DNA from: Parerythrobacter aestuarii
Lineage (GTDB): Bacteria > Pseudomonadota > Alphaproteobacteria > Sphingomonadales > Sphingomonadaceae
Assembly: GCF_030140925.1 (NCBI RefSeq)
Contig: NZ_JARBWD010000001.1
Coordinates: forward strand, 2,542,001-2,606,000
Direction of reading: 5' to 3'
DNA length: 64,000 bases
In this document: positions 51,977 to 61,243 of the stretch, piece after piece
Layout: each line of letters begins with the position of its first letter
Numbering within the stretch: position 1 is the stretch's first letter
Notes under the pieces: model-generated
Database searches by the model: none
What the model was told of the DNA's origin: nothing
What the model saw: only the letters and a program-made list of their open reading frames with translations
Translations under genes and position numbers: made by a program

Positions 51977-53590
51977 TCAAGTCTCCAGGATCAGCACGCC
52001 GTAGGGCGGCAGGGTATCGGGGGTCGCGCTGTTGCCAGCGAACAGGGTCTTCCCGCTGGCGTCGGAAAGTGAAATCGCTTCCGGCCCCATGTTCAGCAAG
52101 CACCGTACGCGCTGCCCATCTGCCTCACGGATGAGGTCAAGCAGGGTGCCATATGCACTGCAGCCGCTGACTGCGCCGTGATGGAGGGCCGGATTGGCGT
52201 TGCGCAGAGCGATCGCGTGGCGAGTGAAGGCCAGCAGCGAAGTATCCTCGTGCTCCTGCCTGTCGACTGCCTTTGAGGCATTTTCCGCTCCCACGGGAAG
52301 CCAAGGCTGGGCTGAGCCGAAACCCGAGCATGCGGCCCCGGCTTCCCACGGCATCGGCGTGCGGGCACCGTCTCGCGACAAGGTCATCGGCCAATTGGCG
52401 AGAGCTTCCGGATCATGCAGCTGCTCGAACGGGATATCGACCTGCGTCAGCCCCAGCTCTTCGCCGTAATAAATGATGGCATTGCCGCGCAGACACATCA
52501 GCAGCACCATCTTCATCCGTGCAAAGGCGTCACGATGTTCCGGTGCACACCAGCGCGACAGAGCGCGCGGTGCATCATGGTTCTCGAATGCCCAACTGGG
52601 CCAGCCGACATCTTTATCAGCAGGCCATTGCGCCAGCGCCGAGCAAACGAGACCCGGGGTCAGGCGGTCGGCATAAAGGAAGTTGAAGCCGTAGGCGGAG
52701 TTCAGGTGGTCCTCGCCCGCGGTGAAAGCCTTCATCTCCGCTTCGGCCTCGTCGCCACCGACTTCGGCGACGGTGAATACCGCATCATAGCTGTCGGTCA
52801 GCGCGCGGATCCGAGCGATGAATTCGGGGATCGCCGGGTGCGACATATTGTGCTGCTTGAGCTGGAAATCGAACGGTCGGCTGCGTGGCTTGTCGCTTGG
52901 CGGGGCGGCCGGATTATCGCGCAGCTCAGGATCATGCATCATGAAGTTGAGCGCATCGATGCGGAAGCCGTCCACTCCCCGATCGAGCCAAAATCTCGCA
53001 ACCCCAAGCAAGGCATCCTGCACATCCGGGTTGTGCCCGTTGATTTGGGGCTGCCCGCTCAGGAAATTGTGCATGTAATATTGGCCGCGGCGCGCATCCC
53101 AGGTCCACGCCGGGCCGCCGAATACGCTTTGCCAGTTGGAAGGAGGCGACCCGTCGGGCTTGGCATCGGCCCACACATACCAGTCCGCCTTGGCGTTGTG
53201 CCTGTTCTGGCGGCTTTCCACGAACCATGGGTGTTCGTCGGATGTGTGGGAGTAGACCTGGTCGATCAGGACCTTGAGGCCCAGTGCATGAGCGCGCTCG
53301 ACCAGCGCATCGAAATCCACCAGCGTTCCGAACAGCGGATCGACATCACAGTAATCGGCGACATCGTAGCCGAAGTCCTTCATCGGCGATGTGAAAAACG
53401 GGCTGATCCAGATTGCATCGACGCCCAGCGCGGCAACATGATCGAGCCGCTGAGTGATGCCGGGTAGGTCCCCAACGCCATCGCCGTTGGAATCCATGAA
53501 GCTGCGCGGATAGATCTGATAGATCACCGCACCTTTCCACCAAGGCAAATCAGGCACGGGCTGAACTGAAGGCTCGTTCGCGGTCGCCAT
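51977..53590 (-). CDS. GH13 alpha-glucosidase (oligo-1,6-glucosidase/maltase type)
   Basis: The protein has 537 residues without a signal peptide, so it is probably cytoplasmic. GH13 motifs in order: DQVYSHTSDEHPWF, GVDGFRIDALNF (nucleophile Asp), FTVAEVGG (acid Glu) and AFENHDAPR (third Asp). The start YQIYPRSFMDSNGDGVGDLP is typical of maltases and oligo-1,6-glucosidases, which cleave maltose and short dextrins. The start ATG 53590 has a strong ribosome site (GGGGAGGGG) that overlaps the alpha-amylase stop region; the gap is five bases. Confidence 0.95.
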   Translation of the reverse strand: MATANEPSVQPVPDLPWWKGAVIYQIYPRSFMDSNGDGVGDLPGITQRLDHVAALGVDAIWISPFFTSPMKDFGYDVADYCDVDPLFGTLVDFDALVERAHALGLKVLIDQVYSHTSDEHPWFVESRQNRHNAKADWYVWADAKPDGSPPSNWQSVFGGPAWTWDARRGQYYMHNFLSGQPQINGHNPDVQDALLGVARFWLDRGVDGFRIDALNFMMHDPELRDNPAAPPSDKPRSRPFDFQLKQHNMSHPAIPEFIARIRALTDSYDAVFTVAEVGGDEAEAEMKAFTAGEDHLNSAYGFNFLYADRLTPGLVCSALAQWPADKDVGWPSWAFENHDAPRALSRWCAPEHRDAFARMKMVLLMCLRGNAIIYYGEELGLTQVDIPFEQLHDPEALANWPMTLSRDGARTPMPWEAGAACSGFGSAQPWLPVGAENASKAVDRQEHEDTSLLAFTRHAIALRNANPALHHGAVSGCSAYGTLLDLIREADGQRVRCLLNMGPEAISLSDASGKTLFAGNSATPDTLPPYGVLILET

Positions 53591-53595
53591 GGCGA

Positions 53596-55425
53596 TCAGT
53601 TCCCCTCCCCCACGATGAGTTCGCAGGCAGCGAAACCGAAAGCGGGCAGCGCTACCGTAACAGCACCGGGTGCCGCGATGCTGCCCGGGCAATTGCCGAG
53701 CAGAACTTCGATGCCCTCAGCGCGATAGTCGATCTCGATGTTGCGCGTTACCGGCTCACCTGAGGTGTTGAAGGCCACCAGCACCCGTCGTCCGCTGTCG
53801 GCATCGCGCCGCTCGACCGCAAGCAGGCCCGGCCCCTCATGGTCGAAGGCGCGGATGGTGGAAAGCCCACGTGTCAGCGCCGGGTTGCCCAGTCGGACAG
53901 CCGCGAGATCAGCGATCAGGCGATAGAGCGGATGACTGGCGTTGAAATTGTCGTCCGCCGTGGTCTTGTCGGTGCCTAGCAGGTCGTTGTCATTGTAGAA
54001 ATCGACTCGGCTCGGGAACATGTCCTCCCGCGCCAGCTGGTCGTTGCCGTCGGAAATGAAGCCCTGCTCGTCACCGTAATAGATCGTCGGTACGCCGCGC
54101 AGCAGGAACATCATCGCGTGGCCGAGTTTGACCCGCTCGAGCAGTTCTTCCTGCGAGGCACCAGACGCACCCTGCCGCACGAACATCGAGAAGCGGCCGA
54201 AATCGTGGTTGCCAAGGAAAGTCGGGAGCCCCGTCGCGGTCGCCGGTCCGCCGGGATAGATCGAATCCTGCTCGAGGAATTCCGCCATCACCCGTGGCGG
54301 CTGTGCCCCGCTGGCAACCAGCTGCGCGGCTTTGGCGAAGCCCATGTCGAGCGCATAGGGCAGTCCGCTGTCGGCCATCACCCGGGCGGAAGTGACCGCG
54401 TCGGGGCTCTCGTAGGCAATCTCGCCGAAGATGTGGAAGTTGGGGATACCTTTGGCCTCTGCGCGTTCCAGCATGGCCGGCACGAAGGCTTGCCAGAACT
54501 GCGGATTGACATGCTTTGCCGTGTCGATGCGGAAGCCGTCGATGCCGAAGCGGTCGATCCAGCTGCCGAAGATCTCAATCATGCCTGCGACCACGCGCGG
54601 ATGCTCGGTGGCAAGGTCGTCCAGCCCGACGAAGTCGCCATAGACACTGCTTTCACCAATCCAGAAGCTGTCGCCGCGATTGTGGTAATAGATCGGATTG
54701 TTGAGCCAGGCCGGGACCTTCACGTCCTTCTCGGCCTCGGGGACTACCGGCGTGTAGGCGAAGCCGGGATCGGTCAGCCGCGCCCAGTTGGCCTCGCTCG
54801 GGTCGCCATCGCCGGCGAAGCCTTGGTTGATCCGATCGCCATCGGGCCCGCCGCGGGTGGAGTAAGGGTAATCGCCCTTGTTGCGATACTGGTACTGGTC
54901 CTCGGCATAGCGGATTACATCGGCGGTGTGGTTGGTGATGATGTCCATATAAACCTTCATCCCGCGCGCGTGCGCGGCGTCGACGAAGGCCTTGAAATCG
55001 TCATTGCTGCCGAAATGCGGATCGACCTGCGTGAAATCGGTCACCCAGTAGCCGTGATAGCCCGCGCTCTCGTCGCCCTTCGGCCCCTGCACCGGCTTGT
55101 TCTTGAAGATCGGCGCGAACCAGATCGCGGTCACGCCCATGCCCTGGATATAGTCGAGCTTCTCCGTCAGCCCCTTGAGGTCGCCACCGTGATAGAAGCC
55201 CTTGTGGGTCGGATCGTAGCCGGAGACGAGGCGGTCATCCTCGTAGCCGCCCAGGTCGTTCGCGGCATCGCCATTGGCGAAGCGATCTGGCAGGACGAAG
55301 TAGATCACCTCGTCGGTCACCGGCCGCGCGCGCAGGTCCGCAGTCGCTTGCGGCACGGCTTCCTGCGCTGTCAGCGAGCAGGCCGCAAGCATCGTGGCGA
55401 GCGCAATGGGGAGCGTGCGGATCAT
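53596..55425 (-). CDS. GH13 alpha-amylase lipoprotein
   Basis: The protein has 609 residues. The N-terminus is a lipobox signal (ATMLAAC, Cys16), so the enzyme is anchored in a membrane, probably facing the periplasm. GH13 residues: DIITNHTAD, GIDGFRIDTAKHV (Asp), FHIFGEIAYE (Glu) and FLGNHDFGRF (Asp). It should cut alpha-1,4-glucans or dextrins imported by the TonB-dependent receptor. It overlaps the start of the halogenase-like gene upstream by ATGA (55422-55425). Confidence 0.94.
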   Translation of the reverse strand: MIRTLPIALATMLAACSLTAQEAVPQATADLRARPVTDEVIYFVLPDRFANGDAANDLGGYEDDRLVSGYDPTHKGFYHGGDLKGLTEKLDYIQGMGVTAIWFAPIFKNKPVQGPKGDESAGYHGYWVTDFTQVDPHFGSNDDFKAFVDAAHARGMKVYMDIITNHTADVIRYAEDQYQYRNKGDYPYSTRGGPDGDRINQGFAGDGDPSEANWARLTDPGFAYTPVVPEAEKDVKVPAWLNNPIYYHNRGDSFWIGESSVYGDFVGLDDLATEHPRVVAGMIEIFGSWIDRFGIDGFRIDTAKHVNPQFWQAFVPAMLERAEAKGIPNFHIFGEIAYESPDAVTSARVMADSGLPYALDMGFAKAAQLVASGAQPPRVMAEFLEQDSIYPGGPATATGLPTFLGNHDFGRFSMFVRQGASGASQEELLERVKLGHAMMFLLRGVPTIYYGDEQGFISDGNDQLAREDMFPSRVDFYNDNDLLGTDKTTADDNFNASHPLYRLIADLAAVRLGNPALTRGLSTIRAFDHEGPGLLAVERRDADSGRRVLVAFNTSGEPVTRNIEIDYRAEGIEVLLGNCPGSIAAPGAVTVALPAFGFAACELIVGEGN

Positions 55426-56936
55426 GCCGTCTTCCTTGTCTGGTTCGGATCGATATAGGCGCGCAGGAACGGCGCGTGGGCCGGCATGGCGTGGACCAGC
55501 TTCCGCTGGCTATCGGCGATCCGCGCCAGCATCGCGGCCAGTTCCGCTTCCGGCATGGCATCTGCGATGGGGTTGTAGCTTTCGGGCATGACCCCTTGCC
55601 CGATCAACACCTGCAACCAGCCCTGCTCGGTGAAGAGTTCTTCATGCTCGCGGTGGATGAACCCGCTGGCGCGAAAGGCCTCGATCTTCGCCGTGAGTGT
55701 TTCCGGAATCTCCATGGCCCGGCAGCGATCCCAGAAGGGCTCGCCGTCGCGGCCATTGGCCCAATAATGCAGGATGAGGAAATCGCGGATACGGCTCCAT
55801 TCGAAAATGGCCTGCCGGTTGAACTCGTCGCGCATCGCGGGGGCAACGGCTTCGCCCGGCAACATTTGCAGCAGCCGCGCAATGGAGGACTGGATCAAGT
55901 GGATGCTGGTCGACTCCAGCGGCTCCATGAAGCCACTTGCGAGCCCCAGCGCGAGGCAATTGTGCGACCATTGCCGGGACCGCATCCCGGTCTTGAATTT
56001 CAGCACGCGCGGCTCGTCGGTGGGTTCGCCGTCAAGGTTGGCGAGCAAGATGGCAGTCGCCTCGTCCTCACCCATGAATTCGGAACTGTAGACATGTCCA
56101 TTGCCAATGCGGTGCTGCAGCGGGATACGCCATTGCCAGCCTGCCTTGCGGGCAATCGAGCGGGTGTAAGGCGTGAAGTGACCTTTCGCTTCGCAAGGAA
56201 CCGCAACGGCCTGGTCGCAAGGCAGCCAGTGGCTCCAGTCATCGAACCCGACGCCCAGCGTGTCGCCAAGCAAAAGCGAACGGAAGCCAGTGCAGTCGAT
56301 GAAGAACCCGCCCTCTACGCTGCGATCACCGTCCAGCACCAGCGCGGAGATATCGCCGCTCTCGGCATCGCGTTCGACTTTGGAAATGTTGCCTTCGATC
56401 CGCTCGACCCCGTGCGCTTCCGCATAGCGCCGAAGATACCCGGCGTAGAGAGAGGCATCGAAATGATAGGCCCACGGCATATCCGGTGCAGCCTGCCCGG
56501 CTTGCGGGGGCCACATCTGCATCTTGCCCGCCCGCGCGGCGCGGTCGTTAAGGCAGTAGTCCGACAGAGACCCGGCCATGCCGACCTGTCTTGCCCGTAA
56601 CCAGTAATGCTGGAACGGCAGTATGCCTGCGCCGTGGCCGACATTACCAAATGCATGGAGATAACTGCTGCCCTCTCCGCTCCAGCCAGCGAATTCGATC
56701 GCCAGTTTGAAGGTACCACGCGTCTCGCGCAGGAATTCGGCTTCGTCGATACCGAGCGCGGCATTGAACAGCCGGATCTGCGGAATCGTCGCCTCGCCAA
56801 CGCCAACCGTGCCGATCGCATCGGATTCGACCAGCACAACCTTACGGCCAGCGAAGCGGCCCAGCGTGGCTGCAGCCATCCAGCCGGCGGTGCCGCCACC
56901 GGCGATCACGATTGGGGAGGAGACGTCCTGGTTCAT
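55422..56936 (-). CDS. Tryptophan-halogenase-family flavoprotein (second gene of glucan operon)
   Basis: The protein has 504 residues from ATG 56936; an upstream ATG at 56978 would add 14. The FAD loop is IAGGGTAGW, then GVGEATIPQ, and the halogenase block GWQWRIPLQHRIGNG. It is the first gene after the TonB-dependent receptor, which lies 112 bp upstream with a hairpin between them, and its stop overlaps the alpha-amylase start by ATGA. The lysine used in tryptophan halogenases is not evident (ESDAIGTVGVGE). The role is unknown; co-occurrence with TonB-dependent receptors and sugar genes is a known but unexplained pattern. Confidence 0.87.
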   Translation of the reverse strand: MNQDVSSPIVIAGGGTAGWMAAATLGRFAGRKVVLVESDAIGTVGVGEATIPQIRLFNAALGIDEAEFLRETRGTFKLAIEFAGWSGEGSSYLHAFGNVGHGAGILPFQHYWLRARQVGMAGSLSDYCLNDRAARAGKMQMWPPQAGQAAPDMPWAYHFDASLYAGYLRRYAEAHGVERIEGNISKVERDAESGDISALVLDGDRSVEGGFFIDCTGFRSLLLGDTLGVGFDDWSHWLPCDQAVAVPCEAKGHFTPYTRSIARKAGWQWRIPLQHRIGNGHVYSSEFMGEDEATAILLANLDGEPTDEPRVLKFKTGMRSRQWSHNCLALGLASGFMEPLESTSIHLIQSSIARLLQMLPGEAVAPAMRDEFNRQAIFEWSRIRDFLILHYWANGRDGEPFWDRCRAMEIPETLTAKIEAFRASGFIHREHEELFTEQGWLQVLIGQGVMPESYNPIADAMPEAELAAMLARIADSQRKLVHAMPAHAPFLRAYIDPNQTRKTA

Positions 56937-57003
56937 GAGCAACAACCACCCAGATGCACCGATCCATGTGTCGGCCAAACCAGCTTAACAGGTTGTGCGA
57001 ACA

Positions 57004-57038
57004 GGCGGGAGCAAGCGGTCATGCCGTTCGCCCCCGCC
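57004..57038 (-). repeat. Intercistronic hairpin between the glucan receptor and the halogenase-like gene
   Basis: An almost complete 15-bp stem with a five-base loop (GGCGGG at 57004-57009 pairs with CCCGCC at 57033-57038; inner pairs include GC- and GU-pairs). No T-tract follows in either direction, so a Rho-independent terminator is unlikely. It sits 11 bp after the receptor stop, as do stabilising or processing hairpins in other maltose operons. Confidence 0.6.
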
Positions 57039-57048
57039 CGTGCAGCTC

Positions 57049-59805
57049 TTACCGGAAGCGGTAAGTGAAGCCTGCGAGGAAGCGACGACCGTAAGACTGG
57101 TAGTCGACGACCTGCAGCGGGTTGCCGTTGCCGTTGATCGAGACGAACGGCTCGTCGGTCAGGTTCTGGCCTTGGACATAGATCGACAAACCATCGAGTG
57201 GTCCGCCGTCGAAGTCATAGCCGAGCTGCGCGTCGATGATCGTTTCGCTCAGTGCGTTGCGACGGGTCGGCGAACCACCGAACCCGGTGAAGTCACCGAG
57301 GAAGCCCGAACGGTGACGAACGCTGCTGCGTGCGTTGAAGCCGTCCTTCTCGAAATACAGCGTACCGTTGGCAACCCACTCGGAGTAGCCCGGAATCTGA
57401 TCGACATTGCCGAAGGCGTCTTCAATCTTCGTTTCCGTCCAGCCGAGGCCACCGGTGAAACCGAAGCCTTCGAGCGCCGGAGTGACCATGTCGAACGGGA
57501 AAGTCAGGGCCAGCTCGGCACCGTAGAAATCGCCCCCGCCGGTATTGGTCGGAGCGTCGAGCAGGCCGATCGTGCTCGGCGGAACCGGACCAGCAGGAAG
57601 CGGCAGGCCCGCATAGTCGAAGACGAAGCGGTTCTGGTCGATATAGCTGACGATGTCCTTGTAGAAGAACTGCGCCGCGATCACGCCGCTGGTACCGAAG
57701 TATTTCTCGAAGGTCAGGTCGACCGCATTGGCACGGTACGGACGCAGGTAGGGGTTGCCGCCACCGCCATTGATGAACGGAGCCGTCCCGGTCGGGCTCG
57801 CGCCCTGGTTGAAGTCAAGACCATAGCCAATCGCAGCACGCATCGAGTCGAGACGCGGACGCTGGATCTGACGGCTGGCGCCGAGACGGATCACGAAGTC
57901 GCTGTCGAAGCGCAACGAGAGGTTGAGGCTCGGCAGGACATCCCAGTAGCTATCGCCCAGCGAGACATTCGTCTGCACACCACCCGGGAAGGCGATGCCC
58001 GACGACTGCTGGTCGGTGTTGATGGCCTGGACGCCGATGTTGCCGGTCAGGTCGGCATTTCCAAGGCGCACATCGATGTCGGCCTGGACATAAATCGTCA
58101 TCAGGTCCTCGGCGATCTGGTACGCCTTGGCCGGGATGTCGTTCGACAGATTCGGGTCAAGGACATAAGTGCCGTTGGCGATCAACGCGCGCGGATCGTA
58201 GCTGACCATCGGGCCGAGGCCGAGATAGGTCAGGTCGGTCGGATCCAGCAGCAGGTCAGCCGGGATCGGCGCCTCCAGCGCGCCGCCGGCAAGCCGGATG
58301 AAATACTCGTCCGGCACCAGCGACTTGTCGCGGTTGGTGTAATTCATGCCGGCCTTGATGGCGCTGATGAAACCGCCTTCGATCGCTTTCTCGACGTGGA
58401 AACGGAACTGCAGCAGTTCGTCATCGACGATACGGTCGTTGAAGTAACCGGCCTGGGTGCCACCACCCCAGCCGAGCGGGTCGGTCAGGACAATGATGTT
58501 CGGGTCGGCATAGTTCAGCGTCGAGGTAAACGAGGTGCCGGTCGGTCCGGTCACGAAGGTGATGTTGTCGGTCGCCCCATTGAGCGCACCCACGCCGGTA
58601 CCGGCATAGGATTCAAAGCTCAGCTCGCGCCGATCGGTACGTGAATAGCCAAAGTCGAAGTAACCGCTCCAGCCGTTGTCGCCATCATATTCGATGTTGA
58701 GGCCGCCTGAGAGCAGTTCGGCTTCCTTGTTGAAGATGTCGTTGCGAACGACACCTTCGACGGTCGGGAAGTTACCGGCAACAACGGTGTCATTGTCGTA
58801 CTGGAACGAGGCCGGATCAGCGGTCGCGCCAAAGCAGAACGCCGAATTGCGGTTGAGCGGATCGCCCGGGTTGACGCAGAAGCCAAGCGGCAGCTCGACG
58901 CCGCGCTTGATCTGGTCATCTTCGAAGTCCGAGTAGAAAACATCGCCGGTCACGGACCAGTCCGGGGCCGGAGCCCACTGCACGGTCCCGCTAATGCCGA
59001 ATCGCTTGAGCTGGGTTGACGTCACGAAGCTCTTCGATCCGCCGATCAGGGCAGAGTTGTTCGGCCCGCCGGCATAGCCCCAGGCGTTGAATTCCTGCAG
59101 CTGGTAGGATTCGTCGACATAGGATGCCGATATGGCGACGCCGAAGGTATCGTCGGCAAAGGTGTCGGCAAAGGTCGCGTTGACGCGGTATCCGAGTTCC
59201 TTCGAACCGGCGTTCAGCGCACCAAGATCGGTCAGCGAGCCGCGTGCACCGATGGCGAAGATCGGTTCCTTGATGTCGAGCGGACGCAGCGTACGGATAT
59301 CGATGGTCCCGACGAGACCCTGGCCCACCAGCTCAGCGGTCGGAGTCTTGTAGACCACCACCTGCTGCACGACCTCCGACGGATACTGGTCGAACTCGAC
59401 CGCGCGGGCATCACCGAGCGAAGTCTGCTCGCGACCGTTAAGGAGCGTCTGCGAGAAGTCCTGCCCGAAGCCGCGAATGGCGATGACGTTGGCGCGACCC
59501 GAAAGGCGCTGAGATGTCACACCCGGCAGGCGCGCAATCGATTCACCGATCGAGTTGTCTGGCAGCTTGCCGATGTCCTCGGCCGTCACCGATTCGAGAA
59601 TTTGGTCGTTGAGTTTCTTCTCCGCGACGGCACTCTCCAGCGACGCTCGGAAGCCCGAAACGATGATGACATTGCCGTCACCGGTTTCATCGGCGGCGGC
59701 CTCTTCGCTGCTGTCGGCGTCCTGCGCCATCGCGGCCTGCGGAGCGAGCGTAAGCGCCATGGCGAGCCCGCTGATGCCGGCGGCCCAATACTTGCGGTCA
59801 ATCAC
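57049..59805 (-). CDS. TonB-dependent receptor, alpha-glucan/maltodextrin type
   Basis: The protein has about 918 residues. The signal peptide (AAGISGLAMALTLAPQAAMAQ) is followed by VIIVSGFRASLESAVAEKKL, SVTAEDIGKLPDNSIGESIA and RLPGVTSQRLSGRANVIAIR, typical of the Xanthomonas/Caulobacter family of sugar receptors. The barrel ends in AGFTYRFR. ATG 59820 is in frame, but GGGAGAG lies six bases before a GTG at 59805, which I prefer; the difference is five residues. It is the first gene of the six-gene operon; the LacI gene diverges from it, with a palindrome between. It likely imports maltodextrins. Confidence 0.94.
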   Translation of the reverse strand: MIDRKYWAAGISGLAMALTLAPQAAMAQDADSSEEAAADETGDGNVIIVSGFRASLESAVAEKKLNDQILESVTAEDIGKLPDNSIGESIARLPGVTSQRLSGRANVIAIRGFGQDFSQTLLNGREQTSLGDARAVEFDQYPSEVVQQVVVYKTPTAELVGQGLVGTIDIRTLRPLDIKEPIFAIGARGSLTDLGALNAGSKELGYRVNATFADTFADDTFGVAISASYVDESYQLQEFNAWGYAGGPNNSALIGGSKSFVTSTQLKRFGISGTVQWAPAPDWSVTGDVFYSDFEDDQIKRGVELPLGFCVNPGDPLNRNSAFCFGATADPASFQYDNDTVVAGNFPTVEGVVRNDIFNKEAELLSGGLNIEYDGDNGWSGYFDFGYSRTDRRELSFESYAGTGVGALNGATDNITFVTGPTGTSFTSTLNYADPNIIVLTDPLGWGGGTQAGYFNDRIVDDELLQFRFHVEKAIEGGFISAIKAGMNYTNRDKSLVPDEYFIRLAGGALEAPIPADLLLDPTDLTYLGLGPMVSYDPRALIANGTYVLDPNLSNDIPAKAYQIAEDLMTIYVQADIDVRLGNADLTGNIGVQAINTDQQSSGIAFPGGVQTNVSLGDSYWDVLPSLNLSLRFDSDFVIRLGASRQIQRPRLDSMRAAIGYGLDFNQGASPTGTAPFINGGGGNPYLRPYRANAVDLTFEKYFGTSGVIAAQFFYKDIVSYIDQNRFVFDYAGLPLPAGPVPPSTIGLLDAPTNTGGGDFYGAELALTFPFDMVTPALEGFGFTGGLGWTETKIEDAFGNVDQIPGYSEWVANGTLYFEKDGFNARSSVRHRSGFLGDFTGFGGSPTRRNALSETIIDAQLGYDFDGGPLDGLSIYVQGQNLTDEPFVSINGNGNPLQVVDYQSYGRRFLAGFTYRFR

Positions 59806-60080
59806 GATGTACTCTCCCATTTCCGCCTGGGTGGCGGCAGTCCAAGAATTTGGGTTTGGTTGTCCGGCGCACGCCCCCCGCACGCCTCTGAGAGCCGCGT
59901 TTAGGCCGCGAAAAAGGCTCGCGCATAGACGGTATACGTATGTTTGTGCAGTGCAGCATGGGCCGGTGTCACCGATCTGCAACAAGGATTTCAAACCATC
60001 GCGCGAGGCGCGGTCCAGCCAAAAACTCTGGTTTTTCGGTGCTGCCGCGCCCATAGAATCTTCTCCTTGAGGAGAGGAAT
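59806..60080. promoter_or_regulatory. Divergent control region of glucan operon and lacI
   Basis: This region separates the receptor gene and the LacI gene. It carries the palindrome GTATACGTATGT (59932-59943), about 127 bp upstream of the receptor start and 137 bp upstream of lacI, so a bound repressor could affect both promoters. Confidence 0.6.
59932..59943. promoter_or_regulatory. LacI-type operator candidate 1 (receptor/lacI)
   Basis: GTATACGTATGT is a CG-centred inverted repeat; ATACGTAT inside it is perfect. It matches the palindrome upstream of the MFS gene (61144) at 9 of 12 positions. LacI-family operators usually have a central CG. Confidence 0.65.
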
Positions 60081-61115
60081 TTGGGGCGCGCGCCAACCGG
60101 GAAGCCGACGAGCTTCGACATTGCCTATCTGGCCGGGGTGTCACAGCCGACCGTCAGCCGTGCCTTGCGCGGCGATAAATCCGTCAGCCAGGCAACTCGC
60201 GAGAAGATCGAGAAGATCGCCCGCGAGCTCAACTACACCGTCGACAAGAACGCGTCTTCGCTGCGCACCCAGCGGTCGAACACCATCGCCCTGCTGTTTT
60301 TCGAGGATCCCACCTCGGATGAGAGCATGATCAATCCGTTCTTCCTCGCCATGCTGGGATCGATTACCCGCGCGGCAGGGCGCAGGGGTCTCGACCTGCT
60401 GATCTCGTTCCAGCAGATGGAGGACGACTGGCACACCCAGTACCAGGACAGTCACCGCGCCGACGGGCTTATCCTGCTAGGGTACGGGGACTACACGCTG
60501 TACGAGGAACGCCTGCAGCAACTGGCCCGGCAAGGCACGCATTTCGTGCGTTGGGGTTCAGTGCGCGACGACAACATCGGGGCCACTATCGGCTCGGACA
60601 ATTTCGGCGCCGGACGAATGGCCGGCGAGCACTTGCTCGAGCGAGGCCGCAAGCGGATCGCTTTTCTCGGCCAGGCCGACGAGCACTATCCCGAGTTCGC
60701 CGGTCGCTATGCCGGGCTTTGCGCCGCGCTGGGCTCAGCAGGTATCGAACCGGACCCTGCCTTGCAGGCCAATGCCCTGACCGGTGAGGAGGAAGGCCAC
60801 ACCGCAATGCGCGCACTGATTGACGCAGGGGCCAGGTTCGACGCCGTATTCGCCGCGAGCGACCTCATAGCCATGGGTGCGATGCGCGCGCTGGCAGAAA
60901 GTGGGCGCATCGTGCCGGACGAGGTAGCAGTCGTCGGTTTCGACAATATCCCAGCCGCCGCGCTCACTACCCCACCACTCACTACTGTGATGCAGGACAC
61001 CCGCGGTGCCGGCGATGCCTTGCTGGAAGCCCTTGTCGAACAGATCGATGGCAAGGACGCGGCTTCGCGCACCCTCCCGGCAAAACTGGTCACACGCGCA
61101 AGCACCGGTAACTAG
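60081..61115 (+). CDS. LacI-family transcription regulator of the glucan locus
   Basis: The protein has 344 residues. The N-terminal helix-turn-helix reads SFDIAYLAGVSQPTVSRALR and the hinge follows (RTQRSNTIALLF). The rest is a periplasmic-binding-protein-like ligand domain (SDLIAMGAMRALAESGRIVP, VGFDNIPAA). It starts with TTG 60081, chosen for the strong ribosome site GAGGAGAGG only three bases upstream. It diverges from the receptor gene and precedes the MFS gene. By position it should repress the locus until an alpha-glucoside binds, probably at the shared palindromes. Confidence 0.93.
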   Translation: MGRAPTGKPTSFDIAYLAGVSQPTVSRALRGDKSVSQATREKIEKIARELNYTVDKNASSLRTQRSNTIALLFFEDPTSDESMINPFFLAMLGSITRAAGRRGLDLLISFQQMEDDWHTQYQDSHRADGLILLGYGDYTLYEERLQQLARQGTHFVRWGSVRDDNIGATIGSDNFGAGRMAGEHLLERGRKRIAFLGQADEHYPEFAGRYAGLCAALGSAGIEPDPALQANALTGEEEGHTAMRALIDAGARFDAVFAASDLIAMGAMRALAESGRIVPDEVAVVGFDNIPAAALTTPPLTTVMQDTRGAGDALLEALVEQIDGKDAASRTLPAKLVTRASTGN

Positions 61116-61143
61116 CCTCGTCCCCTCACCACGTTCGCAGACC

Positions 61144-61155
61144 ACATTCGTATGT
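61144..61155. promoter_or_regulatory. LacI-type operator candidate 2 (MFS sugar transporter)
   Basis: ACATTCGTATGT, inside the slightly longer CACAT-TCGT-ATGTG, is an inverted repeat centred on CG with one mismatched pair. It lies 29 bp after the lacI stop and about 90 bp upstream of the MFS start, in the right place to control the transporter independently of lacI. Confidence 0.65.
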
Positions 61156-61243
61156 GTATTGCCCCGCTCCGCGTGGCGTGCCAGCGATGGCCGATCGACA
61201 GCGCAAGCACCCGCAAAGAGGTGCCGCGCGAGGGGGAGAGTAC

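Noticed and set aside
50243..52072. A 609-codon plus-strand open frame
   Set aside because: It is antisense to the GH97 gene, whose catalytic motifs are intact.
56995..58644. A 549-codon plus-strand open frame
   Set aside because: It is antisense to the glucan TonB-dependent receptor and has a composition typical of reverse-frame reading.
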